NCBI GenBank assembly: GCA_963799415.1
Contig: CAWCXI010000025.1
Coordinates: 124,001-188,000 of the forward strand
DNA: 64,000 bases
Reading direction: 5' to 3'
From: JAMXLO01 sp963799415
Lineage (GTDB): Bacteria; Pseudomonadota; Alphaproteobacteria; Acetobacterales; Acetobacteraceae
Of this stretch, positions 1 to 9,086 are shown piece by piece; positions within the stretch are counted from its first letter, which is position 1; each line of letters begins with the position of its first letter. Position numbers and translations under genes: made by a program. Under the pieces are notes generated by a model. The model did not search any database, was not told the origin of the DNA, and saw only the letters and a list, made by a program, of their open reading frames with translations.

Positions 1-2
1 AC

Positions 3-536
3 GTCGCATCCGCTCGGAACCGCTACCCGGTCGCCAATGATGCCAACATCGCGGCGATAGTGAACTCGGCTGCCGCACAGGCGGTGCCCGGGGACATTGC
101 ATTCGTCTATATCAGCACGCACGGCGGGCGTCAGCTGCTGGCACGTAAGGTGGGCAACAACGCCCCGACTGCGCTCCCTTCACACGAACTCGCGCGCAAG
201 CTGGCACCGCTCGCCGGCCATCAGTCGGTGATCATCATCTCGGCCTGCTACTCCGGTTCGCTGATCGGCGATCTGCGCTCACCAGAACGAATCATCATCA
301 CTGCGGCGCGAGCGGACCGCAGTTCATTCGGCTGTGCGGCCGGCAACCGTCACACATTCTTCGGTGCGGCTGAGTTGGACGCTTTCGACCAACCGGGCCG
401 CAGCCTGCACCAAGTCTTCGTTGCCACCCGCGACGAGGTGGCTCGCATGGAATCGGCGAGGCAGTTCCGGCCATCGGAACCACAGGTCTCCGTCGGCGCG
501 GAGGTTGCGGACCTATACGACGCGCCGTTGTTTTAG
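3..536 (+). CDS. C13 (legumain-type) peptidase, 5' truncated by window edge
   Basis: The frame is open to the first base, so the gene begins upstream; a GTG at 60 is only an internal candidate start. About 177 codons are visible. A His in a STHGG segment (codon 120-122) follows two hydrophobic strands, and a Cys in SACYSG (codon 246-248) lies about 40 residues later. This is the His/Cys dyad layout of clan CD cysteine peptidases, family C13. The following segment, with an SFGC motif and aromatic residues, matches bacterial C13 proteins. These are usually exported or membrane-anchored, but the N-terminal part needed to judge this is missing. The substrate is unknown. The gene is convergent with the epoxide hydrolase, with only a few bases between their stops. 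Confidence 0.75.
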   Translation, partial: VASARNRYPVANDANIAAIVNSAAAQAVPGDIAFVYISTHGGRQLLARKVGNNAPTALPSHELARKLAPLAGHQSVIIISACYSGSLIGDLRSPERIIITAARADRSSFGCAAGNRHTFFGAAELDAFDQPGRSLHQVFVATRDEVARMESARQFRPSEPQVSVGAEVADLYDAPLF

Positions 537-541
537 CCGCG

Positions 542-1697
542 TCAGCGCAGCGATCGAAAGAACGCCTGGATCTCGCCGGCCAGTGCCTCCGGCTGTTCCA
601 TTGCCGCGAAGTGGCCGCCGTGCGGCATGACGGACCATCGGCGGATATCGGTGTAGGTTCGCTCGGAGAGCGATCGCGGCGCACGCAGGATCTCATGCGG
701 AAACTCGGCATAGCCGGTAGGCACGCCGATACTGCCGCCGTCCGGGATCGGCCAGGGTCGATGCATGCGGAAGTAATACGGGAAGAACGACGAGCCGATC
801 GCGCCGGTGAACCAGTAGAGGCTGATGTTTGCCAGCAACTGGTCGCGCGTGAACGCACTCTCCACGTCACCGTTGCAGTCCGACCAGGCCCGGAACTTCT
901 CAACGATCCACGCAGCCAATCCCGCGGGCGAATCCGTCAGACCGAAGCTGAGCGTCTGCGGCCGCGTCCCCTGGATCCACTGATAGCCGGTCTCCTCCTT
1001 CAACCAGTGGGCCAACTCGTCGAGGTACTTGCGCTCTTCCGGCGTCGGGTTGGACGACATGCTGGGCTCGCGGCGTACCGCGAGCAGGTTGACATGGATG
1101 CCGATCAGCTTCGCAGCATGCGCGTAACCCATGCGCGACGCGGTGATGCCACCCCAGTCGCCGCCCTGCGCGGCGAAACGATTATAGCCCAGCGTTTCCG
1201 TCATCAGGTCGGCCAGGCAGTCGGCGATCTCTTCGATGCCGAAGCGCTTCTGGCCCGGACGGAACGACAGCCCGTAACCTGGCAGCGACGGCGCCACGAC
1301 AGTGAACGCGTCCGCCGGATCGCCACCGAAACTGGCGGGATCAGTCAGGCGCGGGATGAGGTCCATGAATTCTAAAACCGACCCAGGCCAGCCATGCATC
1401 AGCAGCAGCGGACAGGGATTCGGCCCCTTCCCCGGCACGTGCAGGAAATGCACGTCGATATCATGCAGTGCGGTCTTGTACTGAGGAAATGCATTCAATC
1501 GGCCTTCCTGCGCGCGCCAGTCGAACTTTGTGCGCCAGTACCTCGGCCAGTCCGCGCATATACTCAACGCTCGTGCCATAGGCCCAGGGCTCGCCGGGCG
1601 CCTGATCGGGGAACCGCGTGCGCGCAAGACGTTCGCGAAGATCGGCGATAGCAGTATCAGGGACGTTCAGGGCGAAGGGTTCCGGCCGAGCTTTCAT
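542..1697 (-). CDS. epoxide hydrolase (EHN + alpha/beta hydrolase), frameshifted near 1540
   Basis: This is a microsomal/juvenile-hormone-type epoxide hydrolase, which opens epoxides to diols through an aspartyl ester. The N-terminal EHN domain reads from the ATG at 1697 in one frame. The rest (YWRTKFDWRAQ onward) is in the next frame, so one extra base lies near 1540. Corrected length is 384 aa, normal for the family. Motifs are the oxyanion HGWPG (about residue 101), the nucleophile Asp in GGDWGG (about 180), and the catalytic His in HGGHF near the C-terminus. The gene strand reads GAGGTACTGG where the family expects GAG-TAC-TGG, so the surplus base is a G beside GTAC. No other disruption is visible. 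It could be a sequencing error or a fresh pseudogene. Confidence 0.8.
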
Positions 1698-1782
1698 CGT
1701 ACTGTTCCTCCATCATTGCCGCGATTTGATGCTGTGTGCCGTCGTCTGGCAACCCGCCTGGCGCGCGAGCGTTTGTTTGCTG

Positions 1783-2379
1783 ATGAGCATCGGCAGCGAC
1801 ATCCTGATGCGCATGTTCGGCTATCCGCGCGGCTTTTTAGGCTGGCTGGGGGGCGTCATTTTGGCACGCACCAATCGCCGCCATGCCGCCTGGGCTGTCG
1901 GCCTGCTGGACGTTCGGCAACAGGACAGCGTGCTGGAAATCGGCTTCGGTCCGGGCGTAGCGATCCAACTCCTGGTGCCAAAGGCGCACCGTGTCGCCGG
2001 CGTCGACCCGTCCGAGGTCATGCTGCGTCAGGCGACGCAGCGCAATGCCGCCACGATCAGCGAGCGCCGCGTCGAGTTGCGCCAAGCATCCGCCGATCAC
2101 CTGCCATTCGTCGACGGCAGTTTCAACAAGGTACTGGCGATCAACTCGATGCAGGTGTGGCCGGAACCCCTGGCCGGGTTACGGGAAATATTGCGCGTTC
2201 TTAAGGGCAACGGCCGCCTCGCACTGGCGTTCACCGTGTGTTCCGGCCAGCAGCGCGAGGGCGTGAGCGAACTCGTTGCGGCGGCCGGGTTCAGCGACTG
2301 CCGCATGGCTGAAACGGATCGGGCGTTTTGCCTAATCGCCTCAGCGCCGCCGCGCACCGCATGGTCGGGATCAGCATAG
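1783..2379 (+). CDS. class I SAM-dependent methyltransferase
   Basis: A 198-aa protein is predicted from the ATG at 1783; ATGs at 1807 and 1813 are alternatives and no strong ribosome binding site decides between them. Residues 50-58 carry motif I, VLEIGFGPG. A GVDPSEVML segment (motif II acidic residue) and a Rossmann-type INSMQVWP strand follow, as in Methyltransf_11 proteins. The N-terminal 25 residues are hydrophobic/aromatic (FGYPRGFLGWLGG), as in small-molecule methyltransferases of this subgroup. The substrate cannot be told. It is divergent from the epoxide hydrolase and convergent with the serine hydrolase, so it appears to be monocistronic. Confidence 0.8.
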   Translation: MSIGSDILMRMFGYPRGFLGWLGGVILARTNRRHAAWAVGLLDVRQQDSVLEIGFGPGVAIQLLVPKAHRVAGVDPSEVMLRQATQRNAATISERRVELRQASADHLPFVDGSFNKVLAINSMQVWPEPLAGLREILRVLKGNGRLALAFTVCSGQQREGVSELVAAAGFSDCRMAETDRAFCLIASAPPRTAWSGSA

Positions 2380-2385
2380 TCGGGC

Positions 2386-3461
2386 TCAGTGGATATCGGC
2401 TGCCGCAATAATCATCGCCAGCAACTTGGCAAATGCAAGCGAGTTGACACCTTCCCGGTGACCGCTGTCTGCCGCGGCGCCCATTCTGGACAGGTGAACG
2501 ATGACGAAGTCGCTGGACGGAACAACAATGACGAACTGACCACCGTTGCCAACCGCGAAATAGCTTCCCGCCGGAAGGCCCATCGAAATCAGCGGCCGAC
2601 CCGGAAATGCCGTCCGCCAAAGATAGCCGTAACCGGAGCCGGTATTGGTCGTGGAATAAGGTTTGACGCTGGTATCCACCCACGATGCAGGAATGATCTG
2701 CCGGTCGCCCCATAGTCCGCGACGCAGATACAGCAGGCCGAACCGCGCGAGATCGCGTGCACTGGCGAAGAACAGATACGCAGGATAGTTGGAAGCGGGG
2801 CCGCCGGAATATCGACACTTGCGCGGATCGAAGTCCTGCATCCCGATCCGCTGTGCGATCCGTTCCTGGAACGGGGCAAAGATCCTGGCACCGGTTGCAT
2901 GCTCATAGATCGCGCCGAGTGCGTTGAAATCCAGTTGTTATAGTACCAGAAAGTGCCGTGCGGATGGCTGCCGCGCGGTGGTTTCAGCGCCGCCATCTTC
3001 AGCGTCTCGTAGTTCGCGCCGTGATAGACGCCGGACCTGGCCTCGAGCAGATCAGCGACGGTCGCCTGCTTCTCATCCGGCGTCAACGACGGCGCATTGT
3101 CGTCGATGCCCAGCCTGGCGAGCGTGTCGTTCAGGTCGATCTGGTGATTGCCGACGGCAATGCCGATCAATGCACTGAGCAGGCTCTTGCGCGCGGAGTT
3201 GAGCAAAATATCGGCCGATACGTCGCCCCAGGAAGCCACGATCGCGCCACGCTGAATGATCACGACCGAAGTTGTGCCTATCAGCGTCGACCACTTTTGT
3301 GCCGCATCAAGCTCGCTTGCCGACCAGCCGGCTTGCTCCGGCGTGATGCGATCCCACTCGCTACCGGGATAGCGATCCGCCGCCGGGGCGGCCGCGATCG
3401 AACGGCAGAAAAGCCAGACAATGGTGGCGACAGCTAGCGCCGCCTTGTTCCGTACAACCAA
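2386..3461 (-). CDS. exported beta-lactamase-family serine hydrolase, frameshifted near 2930
   Basis: This is a class C beta-lactamase/esterase-fold protein (Pfam Beta-lactamase). A signal peptide precedes the SxxK motif in NSARKS and a YxN motif in FWYYNNW. After YYNNW the frame breaks. The next frame continues with DFNALGAIYEHATG and runs to the end, including a GNGGQ segment in the position of the third motif. One G is missing (TGGATTTC seen, TGGGATTTC expected). Corrected length is 358 aa. Most relatives are esterases or peptidases of unknown substrate, so resistance to beta-lactams should not be assumed. Its 5' end overlaps the end of the yccF-like gene, so it is the last gene of a run of four on this strand. 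Confidence 0.75.
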
Positions 3462-3865
3462 CCGGCCGCCTTCTCACGATCGATCTCGATTGCCACCTCA
3501 GTCGGCACCACGATCTTGCCGACCGGCACGAGCGCAGCGGCAGCGATCTTGAGATGCGCCCACGCGAACGGAATGCCGATGATGGTGATCGCGCACGCGC
3601 ATGCTGCCACCACGTGCATCACAGCGAGCCACCAGCCGGCGAGCACGAACCAAAAGATATTGGCAAGCAGCCCCAACCCGCCGCTGCCAGGCGACCAACG
3701 CCCCGTCGCGTCGTAGCGTGCGACAAGCTCGTGGCCGAACGGCGCCAGCGTGTGGTTCGCCAGCGTAAAGCACCCCTTCGCCCAGGGCAGGCCGATGATG
3801 GTGACCGCCGTCACCAGCCCCGCCACAACCCAAAGAAACGCTGTGACGAACCCGAGCCCCGGCAC
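3434..3865 (-). CDS. yccF: YccF-family inner membrane protein
   Basis: This small polytopic membrane protein has the duplicated YccF signature: TIIGLPW...FTLANHTLAPFG in the first half and TIIGIPF...LKIAAAALVPVG in the second. Four hydrophobic segments are visible. The GTG at 3865 gives 143 aa. The same frame extends upstream with the typical family start ILNILWNVP before meeting the stop of the preceding gene, without an ATG. Removing one base from ATGCGCGATCC would give MRILNILWN from the ATG at 3893, overlapping the upstream stop, so a +1 indel is likely and the true product would be 152 aa. Function is unknown in the family. Confidence 0.75.
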   Translation of the reverse strand: MPGLGFVTAFLWVVAGLVTAVTIIGLPWAKGCFTLANHTLAPFGHELVARYDATGRWSPGSGGLGLLANIFWFVLAGWWLAVMHVVAACACAITIIGIPFAWAHLKIAAAALVPVGKIVVPTEVAIEIDREKAAGWLYGTRRR

Positions 3866-3892
3866 GTTCCAAAGAATGTTGAGGATCGCGCA

Positions 3893-5047
3893 TCAGTGCC
3901 TGAAGTGCGGCATCACCTCCGCACTCACGCGCCGATACTGATCGAGCATGATCGACTGCGGCGTGCCCATCGGCGTCGAGAGGCTGACGTGCTCCAGCCC
4001 CGGATACCGCGATTCGATATTCTTCAGAAACGCCACCAGTTCCTCCGACGTGCCGGCGAACCAGCCGCCCAGGTCGATGTAGTGCTCCACCGTCGGCACG
4101 CCGGCGCCATACCAGCCACCGCGGCGGGCGACGGCAGCGATCTGCTCCTTGGTCATCCCCGGCATGAACCCGAGGGGTGCAAACATCTTGGCGTGCTCCT
4201 CGTAGAGCGGAACAATCTCCTTCCGCGCCTGCTCCTTTGAATCGGCCAGGTGGATGACGATGCCGATCATCAGGTTCTCACCCAGCTTCCAGTCCTTGCC
4301 GGCGCGATGCGCCGCCGCCTGGAATGCGGTGATCGGCCCCTGCTCGAGGGTCGCCGCACCACCACCGACCGCGCCCTTGATGTTGTGCTTCACCATGAAG
4401 TCCAGTCCGCGCGCCGATGCGCTGACCACCGGCTGCCAACACTCCACCGGCAGATGCACCGGGCGAGGCACCAAGGTCAGATCCTTCAGTGTGTAGCCGC
4501 GATACGGCACTGCTGGCGGCAAGGTGTAATGCTTGCCTTTGTGCGAGAAGCGCTCGTTGTCGAACGCCTTAAAGATGATCTCAACCTGCTCCTCGAACAG
4601 CTCGCGGTTGGCGTTCTGGTCGATCATCGGCGCGCCGAAGGTTTCCACCTCGCGCGTGTGGTAGCCGCGGCCGACCCCGAAGATGGTGCGCCCCTTGGTC
4701 ATGATGTCGGCGCAGGCGAAATCCTCGGCCAGCCGCAGCGGATGCCACATCGGCGCGATATTGAATCCGCAGCCAATCCTGAGGCTCTTTGTCAGATGGC
4801 AGAGATGCACGGCCGCCATCAGCAGGTTGGGGATGACCTCGTAGCCTTCCTGCTGGAAGTGGTGCTCGGCCATCCACAGCGTATCCCAGCCGCCTTCGTC
4901 CATCACCCTGGCGATTGCCTCGCTCTTGTCGAACACGCTGGCGAGATGCGCGTTGGAGAAGCGCCGCTCGTTGGCCGGCGTCGCGTCCTGGCCGCGATCC
5001 GGCAGATCGACGTGCCCGGCATAGACGGTGGCGAACTTCTTGATCAT
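3893..5047 (-). CDS. LLM-class (luciferase-like) flavin-dependent monooxygenase
   Basis: A 384-aa protein with an excellent ribosome binding site (GGAGGG, 9 nt before the ATG). It has the bacterial luciferase TIM-barrel pattern: an N-terminal strand, WMAEHHFQ with the conserved EHH, a SLRIGCG strand and a GVGRGY phosphate-binding turn. Members oxidise or desulfonate organic substrates using FMNH2 from a partner reductase. No reductase is adjacent. It lies 17 nt downstream of the NTF2-fusion gene, and small NTF2-like partners often accompany such oxygenases, so the two may act on the same compound (inference). Confidence 0.85.
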   Translation of the reverse strand: MIKKFATVYAGHVDLPDRGQDATPANERRFSNAHLASVFDKSEAIARVMDEGGWDTLWMAEHHFQQEGYEVIPNLLMAAVHLCHLTKSLRIGCGFNIAPMWHPLRLAEDFACADIMTKGRTIFGVGRGYHTREVETFGAPMIDQNANRELFEEQVEIIFKAFDNERFSHKGKHYTLPPAVPYRGYTLKDLTLVPRPVHLPVECWQPVVSASARGLDFMVKHNIKGAVGGGAATLEQGPITAFQAAAHRAGKDWKLGENLMIGIVIHLADSKEQARKEIVPLYEEHAKMFAPLGFMPGMTKEQIAAVARRGGWYGAGVPTVEHYIDLGGWFAGTSEELVAFLKNIESRYPGLEHVSLSTPMGTPQSIMLDQYRRVSAEVMPHFRH

Positions 5048-5064
5048 GACTCAAACCCTCCGCG

Positions 5065-5730
5065 TCATTCCGCCCAGCTCGAGCGGCCCTGGATCGCCCA
5101 TCGGCCGTCCTTGAGCGTCACGATGTACAGCGACCGGTAGCTGCCGATAGCGCTGCCATCCCCACGATACCGCGTAAACTGAACGCGAAAATGCACCTTC
5201 TCCGGGCCGGCGTCGATTACCTCGACGTAGTCCCAGGCAGAACGTCCCCAACCGGCCGACTGGCCTTGGCTATCCCATACCAGATTGTGGTAGTCCGACG
5301 GCGTCTGCATCACCGTCACGGTGCCACTATGAAATCGCGCATGCGGGAAGTGGAACCAGCGCGAGCGGATCGCATCGGCGTCCCTCACGTTGAACGCTGC
5401 AATGAACCCGTCCATCGCAGCGCGTGCACCCGCGACCGCCTGGTGCGTCAGCATCTCCTCGGCCAGCGACTGCCACTCCTCATCGAGCGACACAGTGGCA
5501 GGCTCGCGACCGGCGCGACTGTACCAACCGCCGGCGTTGCGCATGTCGCCTTCCTTGCGGTGCAGGTAGGCGTGCACTGCGGAACCGGTCTTGCCTTCGT
5601 CCTCTTGCGCGCAGCCATGGGCGCGGTTCCAGTCGCCCTTCGCGTCCCACCACAAGGTCTGCAATGCAAGGCTGATACCGTCAGGCGGCGTACCCTGCGC
5701 CACCGTCGCACGGAACTGCGTCAGGTCCAT
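5065..5730 (-). CDS. two-part protein: conserved small domain fused to NTF2-like domain
   Basis: The start is placed at the ATG at 5730 (MDLTQF). The longer frame upstream is low-complexity and overlaps the divergent membrane gene. Residues 1 to about 90 resemble a widespread stand-alone 90-100-aa protein (LQTLWWDAKGDWNRAH...HAYLHRKEGD...AGWYSRAG). Residues about 105-221 form a SnoaL/NTF2-like cone (AMDGFIAAFNVRDADAIRSRWFHFP). The two parts are in one frame with no stop between them. They are normally separate genes, so this is a fusion, possibly created by loss of a stop codon or by an indel. The role is unknown; it probably works with the downstream flavin monooxygenase. Confidence 0.65.
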   Translation of the reverse strand: MDLTQFRATVAQGTPPDGISLALQTLWWDAKGDWNRAHGCAQEDEGKTGSAVHAYLHRKEGDMRNAGGWYSRAGREPATVSLDEEWQSLAEEMLTHQAVAGARAAMDGFIAAFNVRDADAIRSRWFHFPHARFHSGTVTVMQTPSDYHNLVWDSQGQSAGWGRSAWDYVEVIDAGPEKVHFRVQFTRYRGDGSAIGSYRSLYIVTLKDGRWAIQGRSSWAE

Positions 5731-5795
5731 GTCTGCCCTCCTGTCATTCCTCTGCCGGAGTGTGCGCGGTGCCAGCCCCTGCCTCAAGTCCCGGC

Positions 5796-7313
5796 ATGAA
5801 ATGGGCGCCCCTCCTGCTCTCACTGGTTCTGCTCGCGCCCCTGACGCTGGTCGATGTGCCGCCACTGCTCGATTATCCCAACCATCTCGCGCGTGCCGTG
5901 GTGTTGGCATTCGGGGCGACCGATCCCATCGTGTCGCGAATGTACGTGGCCCGTTGGGCGATCATTCCCAACCTGGGCACCGATCTCGTCCTGCCGTCAC
6001 TCTTGCACCTGCTGCCAGTGCATCTCGCCGGCCGCATCGTTGTCGGGATCACCCTTCTGCTACCGGTCGTCGGCACGATCGCTTACAGCCGCGCGGTGTT
6101 CGGCCGTTGCTCCCTCTGGCCCCTCGCATCCGGCCTTGCCGCCTACAATGCGACGCTGCTTCTCGGCTTCATGAACTTCGTCGCCGCCATCGGCCTGGCC
6201 TTGCTGCTCGCCGCTGCCTGGATCGGCTGGCGCGACCGCCATTCGCTGCGAGCGGTCACGCTGGCCCCGCTAGGTTGCGTCGCGCTGTTCTTCTGCCACC
6301 TCATGGGTCTGCTGTTCTTCTATGTGTTGATCGCGGGCTATGAGCTGCAATGGCTTTGGCCGCGTCGCCGACAGATCTCGGCGGTTCTTGTGCGCTTTGC
6401 CGCGCTCTTGCCCTTGGTTTTCGTGCCGCTCGGACTCTACCTTGTCTCGCCGCTTGCTGCGCTTTCCGAGGCCACCGAATTCTCCTCTCTCTCCGTCAAG
6501 TTCCGGCAACTGGTCTTGCCGTTCGCCAACTATTTCCTGCCGCTCGACATCGCCACGGCGTGCATTGTCGGCGGGTTCCTTCCCGCATGTTTCGCAAAGG
6601 GCTGCCTGCGCATATCGCCGATTGGCGGCCTGCCGTTGGTGCTGACGGCGCTGCTGTTTCTGGCAGCACCATTTTCCTTCAAGGGCACATATCTGCTCGA
6701 CACACGCTTCATGATCCTGCTGGGCTTTCTGCTGTTCGGCGCGGTGCTGCCGACCGGCCTGCCACGCGCCACAGCTTCTGCCGCTGTCGCCGCATTCACC
6801 CTGCTGTTCGGCGTCCGCATGGCGATCGTTGGCTATGCATGGCACGAACATCAGCGAGACATCGCGGGCCTGCGTGCCGTCATCGCATCGGTCGAGCCCG
6901 GATCCCGCGTATTTGTCGCTGCCGTGACGCAAAAGGAAGCGCCCCGCTATTGGCGCAACGCGCCGCTCAGCCGGCAACTCTCGTTCGGCTTGCAGCTTGA
7001 CGCACACCTTCCCGCTTTGCTGCTGATCGAGCGCCGGGCGTACTGGCCGTTCCTGTTCGACAACCCCTCGCAGCAACCGATCGCGACCCAGCCCCCGTAT
7101 CGCGAATTGGCCGAGCACACCGGTTCAATCGCGGACCACCGTGCACTCACGATGCCAGGCAAGCTGGATCTCTGTGGGTTCGATCACCTGCTGCTGCTCG
7201 ACGCGGGTGGCGAACCAGACCTCGCGCATTTCGTCCCGGACAGGTTGATGCTGATCGCCGCATCCGACGTGGCCGCTCTTTTCCGTGTCAGGCAGGGCGC
7301 ATGTTCAAGGTGA
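5796..7313 (+). CDS. polytopic membrane protein, unknown family
   Basis: 505 aa from the ATG at 5796 (a GTG at 5760 is possible). It has a signal-like first hydrophobic helix, then a short DYPNHLAR loop, then around ten further hydrophobic segments to about residue 370, and a soluble C-terminal tail of about 130 residues. An aspartate-containing first periplasmic loop after TM1 is typical of GT-C glycosyltransferase-like membrane proteins, but I see no decisive motif, so the function is left open. It is divergent from the NTF2-fusion gene and convergent with the DUF4242 gene. Confidence 0.65.
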   Translation: MKWAPLLLSLVLLAPLTLVDVPPLLDYPNHLARAVVLAFGATDPIVSRMYVARWAIIPNLGTDLVLPSLLHLLPVHLAGRIVVGITLLLPVVGTIAYSRAVFGRCSLWPLASGLAAYNATLLLGFMNFVAAIGLALLLAAAWIGWRDRHSLRAVTLAPLGCVALFFCHLMGLLFFYVLIAGYELQWLWPRRRQISAVLVRFAALLPLVFVPLGLYLVSPLAALSEATEFSSLSVKFRQLVLPFANYFLPLDIATACIVGGFLPACFAKGCLRISPIGGLPLVLTALLFLAAPFSFKGTYLLDTRFMILLGFLLFGAVLPTGLPRATASAAVAAFTLLFGVRMAIVGYAWHEHQRDIAGLRAVIASVEPGSRVFVAAVTQKEAPRYWRNAPLSRQLSFGLQLDAHLPALLLIERRAYWPFLFDNPSQQPIATQPPYRELAEHTGSIADHRALTMPGKLDLCGFDHLLLLDAGGEPDLAHFVPDRLMLIAASDVAALFRVRQGACSR

Positions 7314-7324
7314 CGGCGCTCGCG

Positions 7325-7612
7325 TCACGGAGCCGCATGCTCGGTGGTGGGATCGATCATCTTGCGCACCTCGGTGATCTTGGTCGCCGGAAACCCGCTG
7401 ATCTCCGCGTGCTTGCGAATGATGTCCTCGTCCTTTGCCAGATAAATACAGAAGGTCTTGTCGGCAGCGACGTAGCTTTCCACCCACTGGATATCGGGGC
7501 CAAGCTGATTCAGCACCTGATTGGATTTCGCCGCCGCGCCACGCAGCTGTTCACGCTCAAGCGAGCCAACCGCCGGAATGTCGCGTTCGATGACGAACTT
7601 GCGCAGAGCCAT
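7325..7612 (-). CDS. DUF4242 (nickel-responsive-like small ferredoxin-fold) protein
   Basis: 95 aa from the ATG at 7612, which has a GGAGG ribosome binding site 5 nt away; the longer in-frame start at 7654 lacks one. The sequence has the DUF4242 pattern KFVIERDIP...QWVESYVAADKTFCIYLAKDEDIIRKHAEISGFP, ending with VRKMIDP. The family includes the small nickel-binding protein SCO4226; most members are uncharacterised. It stands alone between convergent and tandem genes. Confidence 0.8.
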   Translation of the reverse strand: MALRKFVIERDIPAVGSLEREQLRGAAAKSNQVLNQLGPDIQWVESYVAADKTFCIYLAKDEDIIRKHAEISGFPATKITEVRKMIDPTTEHAAP

Positions 7613-7683
7613 GGTTTCCTCCGGTTCCGATTGAAGCGGGCGCGAAGTTGCCACGCGCGGCGGCGCCCGCCAAGCACAGGCTG

Positions 7684-9012
7684 TCAGACAAGCGGCGAAG
7701 GCTGCGGCCGCGATCCGTCGGTGAAGCGGCTGTAGCGGAACGGCGCGGGATCGACCACCGGGGTCTCGCCGGTGACAAGCTCCGCCATCAGCCGCCCAGC
7801 ACCTGGGCCGATGCCGAAACCATGCCCGGTGAAGCCGGTAGCAATGAAGAATCCAGGTACTGTGTCGACCGCCGAGATCACCGGCACCGCATCGGGCGTC
7901 ACGTCGATCACGCCACCCCAGCTTTCCGCCACCTTCATGTCGCGGAACGCCGGGAACGCCGCAGTGAGGTGCTGCCGCGCCTGGTCGAGGATCGGCTGGT
8001 ACGGCTCAGGGTCCAGCGTGCGCACGCGTTCGAACGGCGACGCACCATCCAGCGTCCAGCGGCGCGGCACCTGCCACTCCTCCAGGAACTTCCCACCGAT
8101 ACGCAGTCGCATGGTGCGCCATTGCAGCCGCAGCGCCGGCAGGAAGTCGCCGAAGAAGCGGAACGTGTCCGGCACGATATCCACCAGGTTGCCGCTCCAG
8201 CTCGCTACATTGTAGCCGCCGTCGAGCCGCTTGCGCACACCGAAGCCAAAGCCGCTGCACGAAGTCTCGAGCCCGGCATCCATCTTTTCGGTCCGCATCA
8301 CCGACGACATCACCTTGAGCTGCGGCAGACGCAGGTCGAGATTGCCGCAGAACAGCCGCGACCAAACACCGCCCGCGAGCACCACGCTGTCGCAGGCGAT
8401 ACGGCCCCGTTCGGTCACCACGCCCGCCACGCGCCCAGCCTGGGTCTCTATGCCGCGCACAGCGCATTGCTGCAGAACCGTGGCACCGTACCGCCTCGCG
8501 GCCTCGGCGATCGCCGGCGCGGCCTTCTGCGGTTCGCCGCGGCCATCGCTCGGCGTGTACAACCCACCCTGCCAGTCACCCGTCAGACCCGGCAGCGCCG
8601 CTGCAGCCTCGTCGCGCGACAGCATCCGCGAATTGAGCTGGTACGGCCGCGCTTCCTCGAGCCACGCCTCGCGCTTCGCCATATCCTCCGGCGTCTTGCA
8701 CAGATAGACGATACCGCATTGCCGGAAGCCGGTTTCCGCTTCGGTCAGTGCATTCATCTCCGGCCACAGCCGCAGCGCCTCGATCGCCAACGGAATCTCA
8801 CGCGGATCGCGACCCATCTTGCGGCACCAGCCCCAGTTTCGGCTCGACTGTTCGCCGGCGATGTGGCCCTTCTCGCACAGCACCACCGGAACGCCCTTGC
8901 GCGCGAGGAAGAGCGCCGTGCTGGTGCCGATGATGCCGCCACCGATGACCACCACTCCGGTGCGAGTCGGTACTTCGCTGTCGGATACGACGGGATCGAC
9001 GCGCGGTGCCAT
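7684..9012 (-). CDS. FAD-dependent amino-acid/amine oxidoreductase (DAO family)
   Basis: 442 aa; the ATG at 9012 follows AAGGAGACACCAC, a clear ribosome binding site, and the 68 codons upstream are non-family. The N-terminal Rossmann dinucleotide site is VVIGGGIIGTS (about residues 20-30), with the ribose-binding acidic residue in VVLCEKG. The C-terminal GFTGHGFGIGPGAG contacts FAD, as in sarcosine oxidase, glycine oxidase and D-amino-acid dehydrogenases. The substrate is not decidable. The gene is divergent from the patatin gene; the two starts are 75 nt apart. Confidence 0.85.
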   Translation of the reverse strand: MAPRVDPVVSDSEVPTRTGVVVIGGGIIGTSTALFLARKGVPVVLCEKGHIAGEQSSRNWGWCRKMGRDPREIPLAIEALRLWPEMNALTEAETGFRQCGIVYLCKTPEDMAKREAWLEEARPYQLNSRMLSRDEAAAALPGLTGDWQGGLYTPSDGRGEPQKAAPAIAEAARRYGATVLQQCAVRGIETQAGRVAGVVTERGRIACDSVVLAGGVWSRLFCGNLDLRLPQLKVMSSVMRTEKMDAGLETSCSGFGFGVRKRLDGGYNVASWSGNLVDIVPDTFRFFGDFLPALRLQWRTMRLRIGGKFLEEWQVPRRWTLDGASPFERVRTLDPEPYQPILDQARQHLTAAFPAFRDMKVAESWGGVIDVTPDAVPVISAVDTVPGFFIATGFTGHGFGIGPGAGRLMAELVTGETPVVDPAPFRYSRFTDGSRPQPSPLV

Positions 9013-9086
9013 GTGGTGTCTCCTTCTTGAAGCGCTGGCGTCACGATTCGCAGTCTGGGCAGCGTCATCATCGGGGGAACGCACCA

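Noticed and set aside
611..1375. Long reading frames opposite real genes (for example 611-1375, 7648-9030, 4250-5140, 29747-30943)
   Set aside because: They are Arg/His-rich antisense frames typical of GC-rich DNA, lack ribosome binding sites and any family signal, and lie opposite well-supported genes.
2386..3461. Beta-lactam resistance gene
   Set aside because: SxxK and YxN motifs only place it in the serine hydrolase superfamily; most such environmental proteins are esterases, and the frame is broken.
7301..7735. Protein on the plus strand opposite the DUF4242 gene
   Set aside because: No ribosome binding site or homology; the minus-strand DUF4242 gene has both.
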